Of a DNA stretch of 64,000 bases, positions 15,994 through 23,936 are shown in pieces. The translations under genes were made by a program, and so were the position numbers. The DNA comes from Agromyces ramosus (GTDB lineage Bacteria > Actinomycetota > Actinomycetes > Actinomycetales > Microbacteriaceae), in NCBI RefSeq assembly GCF_004216665.1, contig NZ_SGWY01000001.1, positions 620,001 to 684,000 of the forward strand. The letters run 5' to 3'. Numbering within the stretch: the stretch's first letter is position 1; each line of letters begins with the position of its first letter. The notes beneath the pieces are model-generated. The model did no database searches. It was not told where the DNA came from and saw nothing but the letters and a program-made list of their open reading frames with translations.

Positions 15994-17337
15994 CTAGACG
16001 CCGAGCTCGAGGTCGGCGATGCGCACGGGCTCGCCGGTGGCGAGCGACAGGTTGCCGGCGATGCCGACCGACACCGCCTTCACGCCGTCGGCGTAGCCGG
16101 CCACGCGGCCGAGCGGGGCGTCATCCGTCACCCGCTTGAAGAGGTGGTCGAGCAGGTACGCGTCGCCGCCCCCGTGGCTGCCGATTCCCTCGGGGATCGG
16201 CACGACGCGCGCGCCCTCCCAGTGCCGCTGCACCACGAGGCGTTCGGAGTCGGGGCGCACCGCGTCCTCGGGCGAGGCGTCGGGGTGCATGCTCGGATCG
16301 ACGATCACGCGGCCGTCCTCGCCGATCAGCACGGCGCCGCGCTCGACGACCTCCAGCTCGGCGCGGCCCTCGGTGCCGTTGACCGTGACGCGGTACCCCT
16401 CCCACGGCGCGTGGGCGTTCAGCGAGTAGCTCATCGTCGCCCCGGTGTCGTAGTCGACGAGGGCCGCGAGGTTGTCCTCGATGGTGATGCCGACGTCGAA
16501 CACGTCGCGGTCGCGCAGGTACCCGTCGTGATGCTCGTTGTCGAGGTAGAGCTCCTTCAGGTGCTCGTCGGCGGAGAGGTCGAGCGCGAACGGGTCGCCG
16601 GTGACCCCGGTGCCGCGCGACGGACGCTCGCCCAGGCCCCGCGCCACCGCGTTCTGGGCTCCGTAGAAGCGCAGGCCGCCGCTCGCGAACACGCGCACGG
16701 GGGTCGCGGCGATCCACCAGTTGACGAGGTCGAAGTGGTGCGAGGCCTTGTGGATGAAGAGCCCGCCCGAGTTCGCCTTCTGCCGGTGCCAGCGACGGAA
16801 GTAGTCGGCCCCGTGCACGGTGTCGAGCGCCCACTCGAAGTGCACCGAGGTCACGGCGCCGATCTCGCCGTCGGCGATGACCTGCCGCAGGGCGGAGTTG
16901 CGCGGGCTGTAACGGTAGTTGAACGTCGTGATCACCTCGCGCCCGGTGTCGGCGATCGCCTCGCCGATGCGCCGCACGCTCTCGGCGTCGATCGTCAGCG
17001 GCTTCTCGACGACGACGTCGGCGCCCGCGTGCAGTGCCCGCACCACGAAGTCGGCGTGCGTGAAGTCGGGAGTGGTGACGATCACGCGGTCGAGTCGCTC
17101 GTCGCGGACCATGCGCTCGACGTCGTCGGGCACGTACCGAGCCGGTACCGGATGCCCCGCAGCAACCACCTCGCGCTCGTAGACGTCGAGCCGACCGGGG
17201 TTGGCATCGCTCCAGGCGACGAGCCGGGCGATGCCGGGAACGTGCTCCGCGCCGAGCTGCGTGCCCGACATCGCCCGGATGTACATCCCCGCCCTGCTGC
17301 CCGTGCCGACGAGTCCGTACCGTTCCTGCTGCGCCAT
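15994..17337 (-). CDS. Gfo/Idh/MocA-family oxidoreductase (long form)
   Basis: 447-residue NAD(P)-dependent oxidoreductase. The Rossmann motif is RYGLVGTGSRAGMY, with VVVEKPLTI as the EKP catalytic motif. The C-terminal domain carries GGLFIHKASHHFDLVNWW, with the conserved His pair and Asp, and a long insertion (DVGITIEDNLAAL) typical of the 430-450 residue subgroup seen in actinobacterial glycan clusters. GTGGAG lies 6 bases before the ATG. It is divergent from a LacI gene, with two LacI boxes between them, so it is probably induced by a sugar. The substrate is unknown. Confidence 0.9.
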   Translation of the reverse strand: MAQQERYGLVGTGSRAGMYIRAMSGTQLGAEHVPGIARLVAWSDANPGRLDVYEREVVAAGHPVPARYVPDDVERMVRDERLDRVIVTTPDFTHADFVVRALHAGADVVVEKPLTIDAESVRRIGEAIADTGREVITTFNYRYSPRNSALRQVIADGEIGAVTSVHFEWALDTVHGADYFRRWHRQKANSGGLFIHKASHHFDLVNWWIAATPVRVFASGGLRFYGAQNAVARGLGERPSRGTGVTGDPFALDLSADEHLKELYLDNEHHDGYLRDRDVFDVGITIEDNLAALVDYDTGATMSYSLNAHAPWEGYRVTVNGTEGRAELEVVERGAVLIGEDGRVIVDPSMHPDASPEDAVRPDSERLVVQRHWEGARVVPIPEGIGSHGGGDAYLLDHLFKRVTDDAPLGRVAGYADGVKAVSVGIAGNLSLATGEPVRIADLELGV

Positions 17338-17362
17338 CGCGTGCTCCACTCGGGTCGACGTG

Positions 17363-17380
17363 CGAGAAAGCGCTTCCCCG
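17363..17380. promoter_or_regulatory. LacI-type operator proximal to the Gfo/Idh gene
   Basis: CGAGAAAGCGCTTCCCCG, with 7 of 9 positions paired around CpG, lies 25 bases upstream of the Gfo/Idh start. Together with the box at 17419 it frames the divergent promoter region; the centres are 56 bases apart, so one repressor tetramer or two dimers could act on both genes. Confidence 0.75.
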
Positions 17381-17418
17381 GAGGCATCCGCGAATCGACG
17401 GATCGAGTGGGAATCAGG

Positions 17419-17436
17419 TGGGAAAGCGCTATCTCG
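17419..17436. promoter_or_regulatory. LacI-type operator in the divergent Gfo/Idh-LacI region
   Basis: TGGGAAAGCGCTATCTCG matches the 6958 site in 16 of 18 bases. An AT-rich stretch (CTACCATTTCTATCAG) just beyond it is the likely promoter core. Confidence 0.8.
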
Positions 17437-17551
17437 GTTCGCTACCATTTCTATCAGCAAGTGCACGCTCGGCCAAGCCTCGGACCCGTCCGGGCGGCCG
17501 CGCGGTAGAGTCGAGGCGCCCGACCGGGGGCGGCACATCGCGGGAGGACTG

Positions 17552-18601
17552 ATGGTCGAGGGCGGCATCCAGACGAGCCGAAGCGCACCGGCGACCCTTC
17601 ACGACGTCGCGCGCGAGGCGGGCGTGTCGCTCGCCACCGCATCCCGCTCGCTCAACGGCAGCACCCGCAAGGTGAACGAGGAGTACCGCAAGCGCGTGCT
17701 CGAGGCCGCCGCGCGGCTCGACTACTCCCCCAACCTCTCCGCCCAGGCCGTGGCCCGCGGCACCACGACGACCGTCGCGCTGCTCGTCGCCGACATCGCC
17801 GACCCCTACTTCTCCTCCATCGCGGCGGGCGTGGTCGCCGAGGCCGACACCGCCCGCCTCATCGTCACGATGGCCGCGACCGAGCGCGACCCCGAGCGCG
17901 AGCTCGAGCTCGTTCGCACGCTGCGCGGGCAGCGGCCGCGGGTGATGATCCTCGCCGGTTCGCGGCCGACCACCGACCCCACCGAGGGTGCACTCGGCGA
18001 GGAGCTGCGCGCCTACGAGCGCTCGGGCGGCCTGGTCGTGCTGATCAGCCGCAACGAGCTCGACCTGCGCACCGTGCTCGTCGAGAACCTCTCCGGCGCC
18101 GAGGCCCTCGCCCGCGAGCTGGTGGGCATCGGCTACCGCCGGTTCGCGGTGATCACGGGCGGCGAGGGGCTGCGCACGGCGGCCGATCGCGTCGAGGGGT
18201 TCCGCGCGGGGCTCGCCGCGACGGGCGGCGAACTGCGCGACGGCGACGTGATCCGCGCCGCGTTCACGCGCGACGGCGGCTACGACGGCATGCGACGCCT
18301 CATCGAGCGCGGGCTCGGCGACATCGAGCTCGTGTTCGCCGCGAACGACGTGATGGCGGTCGGCGCGCTCTCCGCGGTCCGCGACGCGGGGCTCACGCCG
18401 GGCACGGATGTCGCGGTCGCCGGCTTCGACGACATCCCCACGGTGCGCGACGTCACGCCGGCGCTCACCACCGTGCGCGTGCCGCTCGAGGAGCTCGGGC
18501 GCCGTGCGCTCCGACTCGCACTCGGCGACGCGGATGCCGCCGACGAGGGCGCCGTGCGCACCGAGGTCGTGCTGCGCGAATCCACCCCGCGGCGCGACTA
18601 A
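17552..18601 (+). CDS. LacI-family transcriptional regulator
   Basis: 349-residue repressor. The helix-turn-helix TLHDVAREAGVSLATASRSL is followed by the hinge SPNLSAQAVARG and a ligand domain (VALLVADIADPYFSSIAAG; AGFDDIPTVRDVTPALTTV). GGGAGG precedes the ATG. It probably binds the AAGCGCTT-core boxes at 17363, 17419 and 19085 beside its own gene, and perhaps the nearly identical boxes at 3096 and 6958 in the first sugar cluster. It is followed by a 552-base intergenic stretch of repeats. Confidence 0.95.
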   Translation: MVEGGIQTSRSAPATLHDVAREAGVSLATASRSLNGSTRKVNEEYRKRVLEAAARLDYSPNLSAQAVARGTTTTVALLVADIADPYFSSIAAGVVAEADTARLIVTMAATERDPERELELVRTLRGQRPRVMILAGSRPTTDPTEGALGEELRAYERSGGLVVLISRNELDLRTVLVENLSGAEALARELVGIGYRRFAVITGGEGLRTAADRVEGFRAGLAATGGELRDGDVIRAAFTRDGGYDGMRRLIERGLGDIELVFAANDVMAVGALSAVRDAGLTPGTDVAVAGFDDIPTVRDVTPALTTVRVPLEELGRRALRLALGDADAADEGAVRTEVVLRESTPRRD

Positions 18602-18685
18602 GCGCGCGCCGCCGCCCGACGCGCCGCCACGCAGGCACCCGTCGTTCACGCCGCTGTTCGCGCCACCGCTGGCGGTGCACGCCCT

Positions 18686-18764
18686 CGCCGAGATGACGCG
18701 AACTGCCGCTTCGCACCTCGAAGAGCGACCGTTGGCGTCAACTCGCTCGGGTGAGGCATCCGCG
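18686..18764. repeat. 79-bp palindromic intergenic element, copy 1
   Basis: The first of two direct copies. The first 46 bases are identical to copy 2; over the full 79 bases I count four differences. The arms (GAGATGACGCGA near the start, GGCGTCAACTC near the end) form an imperfect stem with two mismatches, and an inner CTTCG-CACCT-CGAAG hairpin is intact. The stretch from the LacI stop at 18601 to the next gene at 19154 holds only these repeats, the tandem array, and the promoter/operator near 19055-19102. Confidence 0.88.
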
Positions 18765-18810
18765 CCAGCCGCGGCCGCCATTCCCCGCGACCCAAGCCAC
18801 CGTCGCCCAG

Positions 18811-18900
18811 GCGCACGCCCGCCAGCCTCAGCGGCGCACGCGCGCCCGCCCGCCGGCGCACGCGCGCCCGCCTCAGCGCGCACCCGCGCCCGCCTCAGCG
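18811..18900. repeat. Tandem repeat, four units of 22-23 bp
   Basis: Four imperfect units begin at 18811, 18834, 18856 and 18879, with consensus close to GCGCACGCGCGCCCGCCTCA followed by GCG. It lies exactly between the two 79-bp elements. No open frame that looks protein-like runs through it. Confidence 0.75.
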
Positions 18901-18913
18901 TCGCACGGGCGCG

Positions 18914-18992
18914 CGCCGAGATGACGCGAACTGCCGCTTCGCACCTCGAAGAGCGACCGATCGCGTCATCTCGCTTGGGTGAGGCATCCGCG
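18914..18992. repeat. 79-bp palindromic intergenic element, copy 2
   Basis: This copy folds better than copy 1. CGAGATGACGCGA (18917-18929) is the exact reverse complement of TCGCGTCATCTCG (18961-18973), enclosing the CTTCG-CACCT-CGAAG inner hairpin. After both copies the sequence stays similar for about 10 more bases. The structure resembles REP/BIME-like or MITE-like intergenic elements; no matching element is seen elsewhere in the window. Confidence 0.88.
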
Positions 18993-19054
18993 ACAGTCGC
19001 TGCGCAGACGCGACCACCCGGCCCCCGGAAGACGGGTGCCGCGCGAACCGGGTG

Positions 19055-19102
19055 TTGCGCGATCCGCCTGTCGTGTCCTACACTCGGGTAAACGCTTTCC
19101 CG
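19055..19102 (+). promoter_or_regulatory. Promoter and LacI-type operator of the second sugar operon
   Basis: TTGCGC (19055-19060) and TACACT (19079-19084) are 18 bases apart. CGGGTAAACGCTTTCCCG (19085-19102) begins at the next base and is a LacI-type palindrome with 7 of 9 positions paired. The same order of -10 box then operator is seen at 3096 and 9181. It should make transcription of the genes starting at 19154 sugar-inducible. Confidence 0.75.
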
Positions 19103-19153
19103 CAGCGGCGCGGCGATCATCGCCACTCGCTCCCGGCTCGAACAGGACACACC

Positions 19154-20404
19154 GTGGCAGAGCAGACCACCCAGCACGACCAGCCCACCGTCGGCATCAT
19201 CATGAACGGCGTCTCGGGCCGCATGGGCTATCGGCAGCACCTCGTGCGCTCGATCCTCGCGATCCGGGAGCAGGGCGGCGTACTCCTCGCCGACGGCGTG
19301 ACCCGCGTGCAGGTCGAGCCGATCCTCGTCGGCCGCTCCGAGGCGAAGCTCGCCGAGCTCGCCGCGAAGCACGGCATCGAGCACTACACGACGAACCTCG
19401 ACGAGGCGCTCGCCGACGACCGCTGGCAGATCTACGCCGACTTCCTCGTCACGAAGGCGCGCGCGAAGGCCATCAGGAAGGCCATCGCGGCCGGCAAGGC
19501 CATCTACACCGAGAAGCCCACCGCCGAGAGCTTCGAGGAGGCGCTCGAGCTCGCGCGGCTCGCCGAGGAAGCCGGCATCAAGAACGGCGTCGTGCACGAC
19601 AAGCTCTACCTCCCGGGCCTCCAGAAGCTGAAGCGCCTCATCGACTCGGGCTTCTTCGGCCGCATCCTGAGCGTGCGCGGCGAGTTCGGATACTGGGTCT
19701 TCGAGGGCGACTGGCAGCCGGCGCAGCGCCCCAGCTGGAACTACCGCGCCGAGGACGGCGGCGGCATCATCGTCGACATGTTCCCGCACTGGAACTACGT
19801 GCTCGAGAACCTGTTCGGCCGCGTCGAGTCCGTGTACGCGAGGGCGGTCACCGAGATCCCCGAGCGCGTCGACGAGAAGGGCCACCCCTACGCCGCCACC
19901 GCCGACGACGCGGCCTACGCCATCTTCGAGCTCGAGGGCGGCGTGATCGCGCAGCTCAACTCGAGCTGGACCACCCGGGTGAACCGCGACGAGCTCGTCG
20001 AGTTCCAGGTCGACGGCACGCTCGGCTCGGCGGTCGTCGGGCTCTTCGGCTGCAAGATCCAGCCGCGCAACGCCACCCCGAAGCCGGTGTGGAACCCCGA
20101 CCTCGCCGACGCGCACGACTACGACGGCGACTGGATCGAGGTGCCGACGAACGACGTGTTCGAGAACGGCTTCAAGACCCAGTGGGAGGAGTTCATCCGC
20201 CACGTCGTCGAGGACGCCCCCAACCACTACGACTTCCTCGCCGGCGCCCGCGGTGTGCTCCTCGCCGAGGAGGGCCTGCGGTCGTCTGCCGAGGGTCGCC
20301 GCATCGACCTCCCCGTCGTCACGCTCGAAGGAGGGTCGACGGATGCCGCGACCGCATCGGATGCCCCCGCGGCACCGGCCGCCGAGCTCACCGGGGCGCG
20401 CTGA
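19154..20404 (+). CDS. Gfo/Idh/MocA-family oxidoreductase
   Basis: 416-residue oxidoreductase. The cofactor motif is VGIIMNGVSGRMGYR, an unusual GxxGRMG form, and YTEKPTAES is the EKP catalytic motif. GGGIIVDMFPHWNYV fills the place of the usual GG..xD..H substrate loop. It starts with GTG, with CAGGA a few bases upstream. The C terminus ends in an Ala-rich tail of about 30 residues. It leads a three-gene operon with a DUF993 protein and a TIM-barrel isomerase, a combination that points to stepwise processing of an oxidised sugar; the substrate is unknown. Confidence 0.9.
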   Translation: MAEQTTQHDQPTVGIIMNGVSGRMGYRQHLVRSILAIREQGGVLLADGVTRVQVEPILVGRSEAKLAELAAKHGIEHYTTNLDEALADDRWQIYADFLVTKARAKAIRKAIAAGKAIYTEKPTAESFEEALELARLAEEAGIKNGVVHDKLYLPGLQKLKRLIDSGFFGRILSVRGEFGYWVFEGDWQPAQRPSWNYRAEDGGGIIVDMFPHWNYVLENLFGRVESVYARAVTEIPERVDEKGHPYAATADDAAYAIFELEGGVIAQLNSSWTTRVNRDELVEFQVDGTLGSAVVGLFGCKIQPRNATPKPVWNPDLADAHDYDGDWIEVPTNDVFENGFKTQWEEFIRHVVEDAPNHYDFLAGARGVLLAEEGLRSSAEGRRIDLPVVTLEGGSTDAATASDAPAAPAAELTGAR

Positions 20405-20406
20405 CC

Positions 20407-21678
20407 ATGACCGCCATCACCCTCATCGACGGCAGCGGCGCCCTTCGCGCCGTGCCGCTCGCGGAGGCGCCCGCGTTCTCGAAGCCGCGGCATCCCCTCA
20501 CGAGCCGGGTGGCCTATGCGGCCGCCCACGTGGTGCCGAAACCCTTCGCCGACAACACCCCCGGCGAGCCCGCCGAGATCGACTGGGACGCCACGCTCGC
20601 CTTCCGTCACCATGTGTGGTCGTGGGGGCTCGGCGTGGCCGACGCCATGGACACCGCGCAGCGCAACATGGGGCTCGACGCCCTCGCCACGCGCGAGCTG
20701 ATCACCCGCAGTGCCGCCGAAGCGGCATCCGTGGGTGCCGACCTCGTCGTCGGCGTCAACACCGACCACGTCGGCGACGAGTCCATCTCGCTCGAGCAGG
20801 TGATCGACGCCTACAAGGAGCAGCTCCACCACGCGGAGGACGCCGGCGCCGGCGTCGTGCTGATGGCGAGCCGCCATCTCGCGCGCGCTGCGCAGACCGC
20901 CGACGACTACCGCCGCGTCTACCGCGAGGTGCTCGGCGCCGCCGCCGGCCCGGTCGTGTTGCACTGGCTCGGCACCGCCTTCGACCCGGCGCTCGCCGGC
21001 TACTTCGGCTCCGACGACACGGATGCCGCGGCGGCCACGCTGCTGCAGGTCATCGAGTACAACCGCGACAAGGTGTCGGGCGTGAAGATGAGCCTGCTCG
21101 ACGCCGACGCCGAGATCGCCGTGCGCGAGCGGCTCCCCGAGTCGGCCCGCATGTTCACGGGCGACGACTTCCACTACGTCGGCCTCATCGAGGGCGACGA
21201 GCGCGGGCACTCCGACGCCCTGCTCGGCGCGTTCGCGGCGCTCGCGCCCAACGCGTCGGCGGCGATCCAGGCGCTCGATCGCGGCGACACGGCCGCGTAC
21301 CGCGACATCCTCGGCCCCACCGAGGCCCTCTCGCAGCAGGTCTTCGCCGCACCGACGTACTACTACAAGACCGGCGTCGCGTTCCTCTCCTGGCTCAACG
21401 GCCACCAGGCGGCGTTCCAGATGGTCGGCGGCCTGCACGCCGCGCGCAGCCTCCCCCACCTCTCGCGCATCGTCGAGCTCGCGAACGCCTCCGGCGCCCT
21501 CGAGCGGCCCGAGCTCGCGGCGGCCCGCTGGCATTCGCTGCTCACGCTCAACGGCGTCGACGTGGCGATCGCGGCTCCGGCCGGTGACGCGGCAGCGACG
21601 GCCGACCACGAGACGACGGATGCCGCGGCGCCCGCCACCGGGAACGAGTCCGACACCGACATCGAGGTGCTCGCGTGA
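20407..21678 (+). CDS. DUF993 / dihydrodipicolinate-synthase-like protein
   Basis: 423 residues. The barrel-like core has GVKMSLLDADAEI, where a Lys (in the position of the Schiff-base Lys of DapA-type lyases) follows GV, and VVLHWLGTAFDP. It is larger than DapA enzymes and carries RHHVWSWGLGVADAMDTAQR, typical of DUF993. The C terminus (about 40 residues) is an acidic, Ala/Thr-rich tail with no fold. It is likely a lyase or aldolase acting on the Gfo/Idh product; the function is unproven. The start is 3 bases after the preceding stop. Confidence 0.8.
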   Translation: MTAITLIDGSGALRAVPLAEAPAFSKPRHPLTSRVAYAAAHVVPKPFADNTPGEPAEIDWDATLAFRHHVWSWGLGVADAMDTAQRNMGLDALATRELITRSAAEAASVGADLVVGVNTDHVGDESISLEQVIDAYKEQLHHAEDAGAGVVLMASRHLARAAQTADDYRRVYREVLGAAAGPVVLHWLGTAFDPALAGYFGSDDTDAAAATLLQVIEYNRDKVSGVKMSLLDADAEIAVRERLPESARMFTGDDFHYVGLIEGDERGHSDALLGAFAALAPNASAAIQALDRGDTAAYRDILGPTEALSQQVFAAPTYYYKTGVAFLSWLNGHQAAFQMVGGLHAARSLPHLSRIVELANASGALERPELAAARWHSLLTLNGVDVAIAAPAGDAAATADHETTDAAAPATGNESDTDIEVLA

Positions 21679-22559
21679 GCGCCCACCCGCGCCTGTCGAT
21701 CAACCAGGCGACGATCAAGTACGCCACGCTCGACGAGGCCCTTGAGGCCACGGTCGCGGGCGGCGTGGAGGCGATCGGCCTCTGGCGCGAGCCCGTGCAG
21801 GCGGTCGGCCTCGACGAGGCGGCCCGCCGGCTCGCCGACTCCGGACTCCGGCTGTCGACGTACTGCCGAGGCGGATTCTTCACCATGCCCGAGGGCCCTG
21901 CCCGTCGCGCGTCGATCGACGACAACCGGCGCGGCATCGAGGAGACCGCGACCCTCGCCGGGGCCGGCGCGCCCGGCTCGACGTCGGTGTTCGTGCTCGT
22001 CGCCGGCGGCATCCCCGAGGGCTCGACCGATCTCATCGGCGCCCGCGCGCGCGTCGCCGACGCCCTCGCCGAGCTCGCGCCCGAGGCGCAGGCGGCGGGC
22101 GTGACCCTCGCGATCGAGCCGCTGCATCCGATGTACGCGTCCGACCGCGCCGTCGTCTCGACGCTGAAGCAGGCGCTCGACCTGGCCGCGCCGTTCGACC
22201 CGTCGGTCGTGGGCGTCACGGTCGACACCTTCCACGTCTGGTGGGACCCCGAGGTGCTGCCGCAGCTCGCCCGCGCCGGGAACGAGGGCCGCATCGCGAC
22301 CTACCAGGTCTGCGACTGGAAGGCCCCGCTGCCGGCCGACGTGCTGCTCGGGCGCCACTATCCGGGCGACGGCGTGATCGACTTCGCCTCGCTCACCGAG
22401 GCCGTCGAGGCCACCGGCTACACGGGCGACATCGAGGTCGAGATCTTCAACAAGGAGATCTGGGACACGTCGTTCGGCGAGGCCATCGCGCGCACCGCGG
22501 CGGGGTTCGACGCCGCGGTCGTGCCGCACCTCGCGGCATCCGTCAGGGCCGCACGCTGA
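21675..22559 (+). CDS. Sugar phosphate isomerase/epimerase-family TIM-barrel protein
   Basis: 294-residue xylose-isomerase-like barrel. Metal-site motifs are visible in order: TLAIEPLHPMY (Glu), GVTVDTFHVWWDPE (Asp, His), QVCDWKAP and DIEVEIFNKE (final Glu). The GTG start overlaps the DUF993 stop (GTGA). It probably isomerises or epimerises the sugar or keto-sugar handled by the two upstream enzymes. Relatives of this family also take part in base-catalysed cleavage of oxidised glycosides, so an elimination role is possible. Confidence 0.85.
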   Translation: MSAHPRLSINQATIKYATLDEALEATVAGGVEAIGLWREPVQAVGLDEAARRLADSGLRLSTYCRGGFFTMPEGPARRASIDDNRRGIEETATLAGAGAPGSTSVFVLVAGGIPEGSTDLIGARARVADALAELAPEAQAAGVTLAIEPLHPMYASDRAVVSTLKQALDLAAPFDPSVVGVTVDTFHVWWDPEVLPQLARAGNEGRIATYQVCDWKAPLPADVLLGRHYPGDGVIDFASLTEAVEATGYTGDIEVEIFNKEIWDTSFGEAIARTAAGFDAAVVPHLAASVRAAR

Positions 22560-22566
22560 GACCGGC

Positions 22567-23895
22567 TCAGGACAGGCGGGTGATCGCCGGCATCGTGAAG
22601 GTGCCGTCGAACATCGCCGCACGCGGCTGGTAGACCCGGAGCATGGGGCGGAAGTCGCCCTCGGGCGTCGGCAGCCAGTTCGCCGCGGCCGTCTCGTCGT
22701 CGGGTCGGTCGCGCTGCATGCGGATCACGATGGATCCGTCGTCGCCGGTGACGACGCCGGGTGTCCGGTCGCCGATCGAGTACCGCCCGATCGGGTTGTC
22801 GACGAGGTAGAACTCCGGCGTCGAGTACATCGTGATCGACCAGAACGCGTCGGCCGGCGGCAGCTCCTGCAGGTGCAGCTCGTATGCGTGGGCGCCGTTC
22901 AGCTGCTCGCCCTCGGCGTCGACGAAGACCTCGGCGTAGTACGCCTCGTAGCCGTGGTTGCCCCACAGGCCGTTGCGGGCCGCCCTGGCCCGCGCGGCAT
23001 AGCCCTCGTTGCGGTCGGCGATCTTCCATTCGGGCTCGTCGATCGTGCCGAGGCCGAGGAAGTCGATGTTGTAGTCGAACCCGTGCGGCCATCCGAGCCA
23101 GCCGTTCACCCCCGCCGACTGGTCGGGCCTCGACATCTCCTCCACGTCGCTCCGGCCCTCGGCGAACGCGTTCGCGAGGTGCTCCTCGAGGTCGCGCGCG
23201 ACGATGCCGTACGGGTTGCGCGGGTCGGTGAGCCCGTAGTCCGAGTACCGGTGCAGGAAGTCCACGTCGGCACGAGCCGGCGGGAACGCCTGGCTCCAGA
23301 CGCGCAGCAGTTCCCAGAACCGCAGGTGCTCCGGCATGTCGGCATGCGGTTGCGGGATGCCGCGGAGCGGCCCGTCGCCCTCGAGCGGCGCCAGGGTGAA
23401 CTGCGGCTGCAGTGCGCGCACGCGCGGCATGTCGGCATCGCCGTCGACGGCGAGCCGCCCGACGATCACCGCAAGGTCGGTCGGCGACTCGATCACGGGC
23501 GCGCCGTCGGGCGCCGCTCCCGACCAGCCGGGCGGCGTGATGAGGAAGGTGCCCTCGGCAGTGCCCGTCGCGCGGCGGCCGACGTAGGCGAAGTTGTTCG
23601 TCCAGGCATCCACGAACTGCAGCACGTAGTAGGCGCCGTCGGTGTCGGGCACGTGCAGGAGCAGCGGGCCGCCCGAGAGGTCGAGCAGGCCGAGCGCGTA
23701 GACCGTGTCGTTGTTGACGCTCACGAACGCATCGGCGGGCGACGCCAGCCCGGTGGCGTGGGCGAACGTGTTGAACCTGGCGGGCGGCAGCGTGCCGAGG
23801 CCGTGCGCGGCGATGGCCTGCATGCTCGACACGTTGTACACCAGCGGATACCCGAAGACGTACGCGTCCAGCAGGTGACGCTCGGTCCAGTCCAT
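22567..23895 (-). CDS. DUF1254/DUF1214-domain protein
   Basis: 442 residues. The N-terminal DUF1254 has the hallmark AYVFGYPLVYN and FVSVNNDTVYALGLLDLSGGPL. The C-terminal DUF1214 has FWSITMYSTPEFYLVDNPIGRYSIGD (in part: MYSTPEFYLVDN) and ANWLPTPEGDFRPMLRVYQP. No signal peptide is visible, although many relatives are exported. The function of the family is unknown. GGGGG lies ahead of the ATG. The gene is convergent with the isomerase, with only 7 bases between their stops. Confidence 0.9.
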   Translation of the reverse strand: MDWTERHLLDAYVFGYPLVYNVSSMQAIAAHGLGTLPPARFNTFAHATGLASPADAFVSVNNDTVYALGLLDLSGGPLLLHVPDTDGAYYVLQFVDAWTNNFAYVGRRATGTAEGTFLITPPGWSGAAPDGAPVIESPTDLAVIVGRLAVDGDADMPRVRALQPQFTLAPLEGDGPLRGIPQPHADMPEHLRFWELLRVWSQAFPPARADVDFLHRYSDYGLTDPRNPYGIVARDLEEHLANAFAEGRSDVEEMSRPDQSAGVNGWLGWPHGFDYNIDFLGLGTIDEPEWKIADRNEGYAARARAARNGLWGNHGYEAYYAEVFVDAEGEQLNGAHAYELHLQELPPADAFWSITMYSTPEFYLVDNPIGRYSIGDRTPGVVTGDDGSIVIRMQRDRPDDETAAANWLPTPEGDFRPMLRVYQPRAAMFDGTFTMPAITRLS

Positions 23896-23936
23896 CGATC
23901 CCCCGTTCCCGTCCGGCCGGGCGCCGGACGCACTCC

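Noticed and set aside
18408-19091. Long open frame running from the LacI gene through the repeat region
   Set aside because: The protein is Arg/Ala/Pro-rich with no domain, its frame clashes with the LacI gene, and its codon use is that of a shadow frame in GC-rich DNA.
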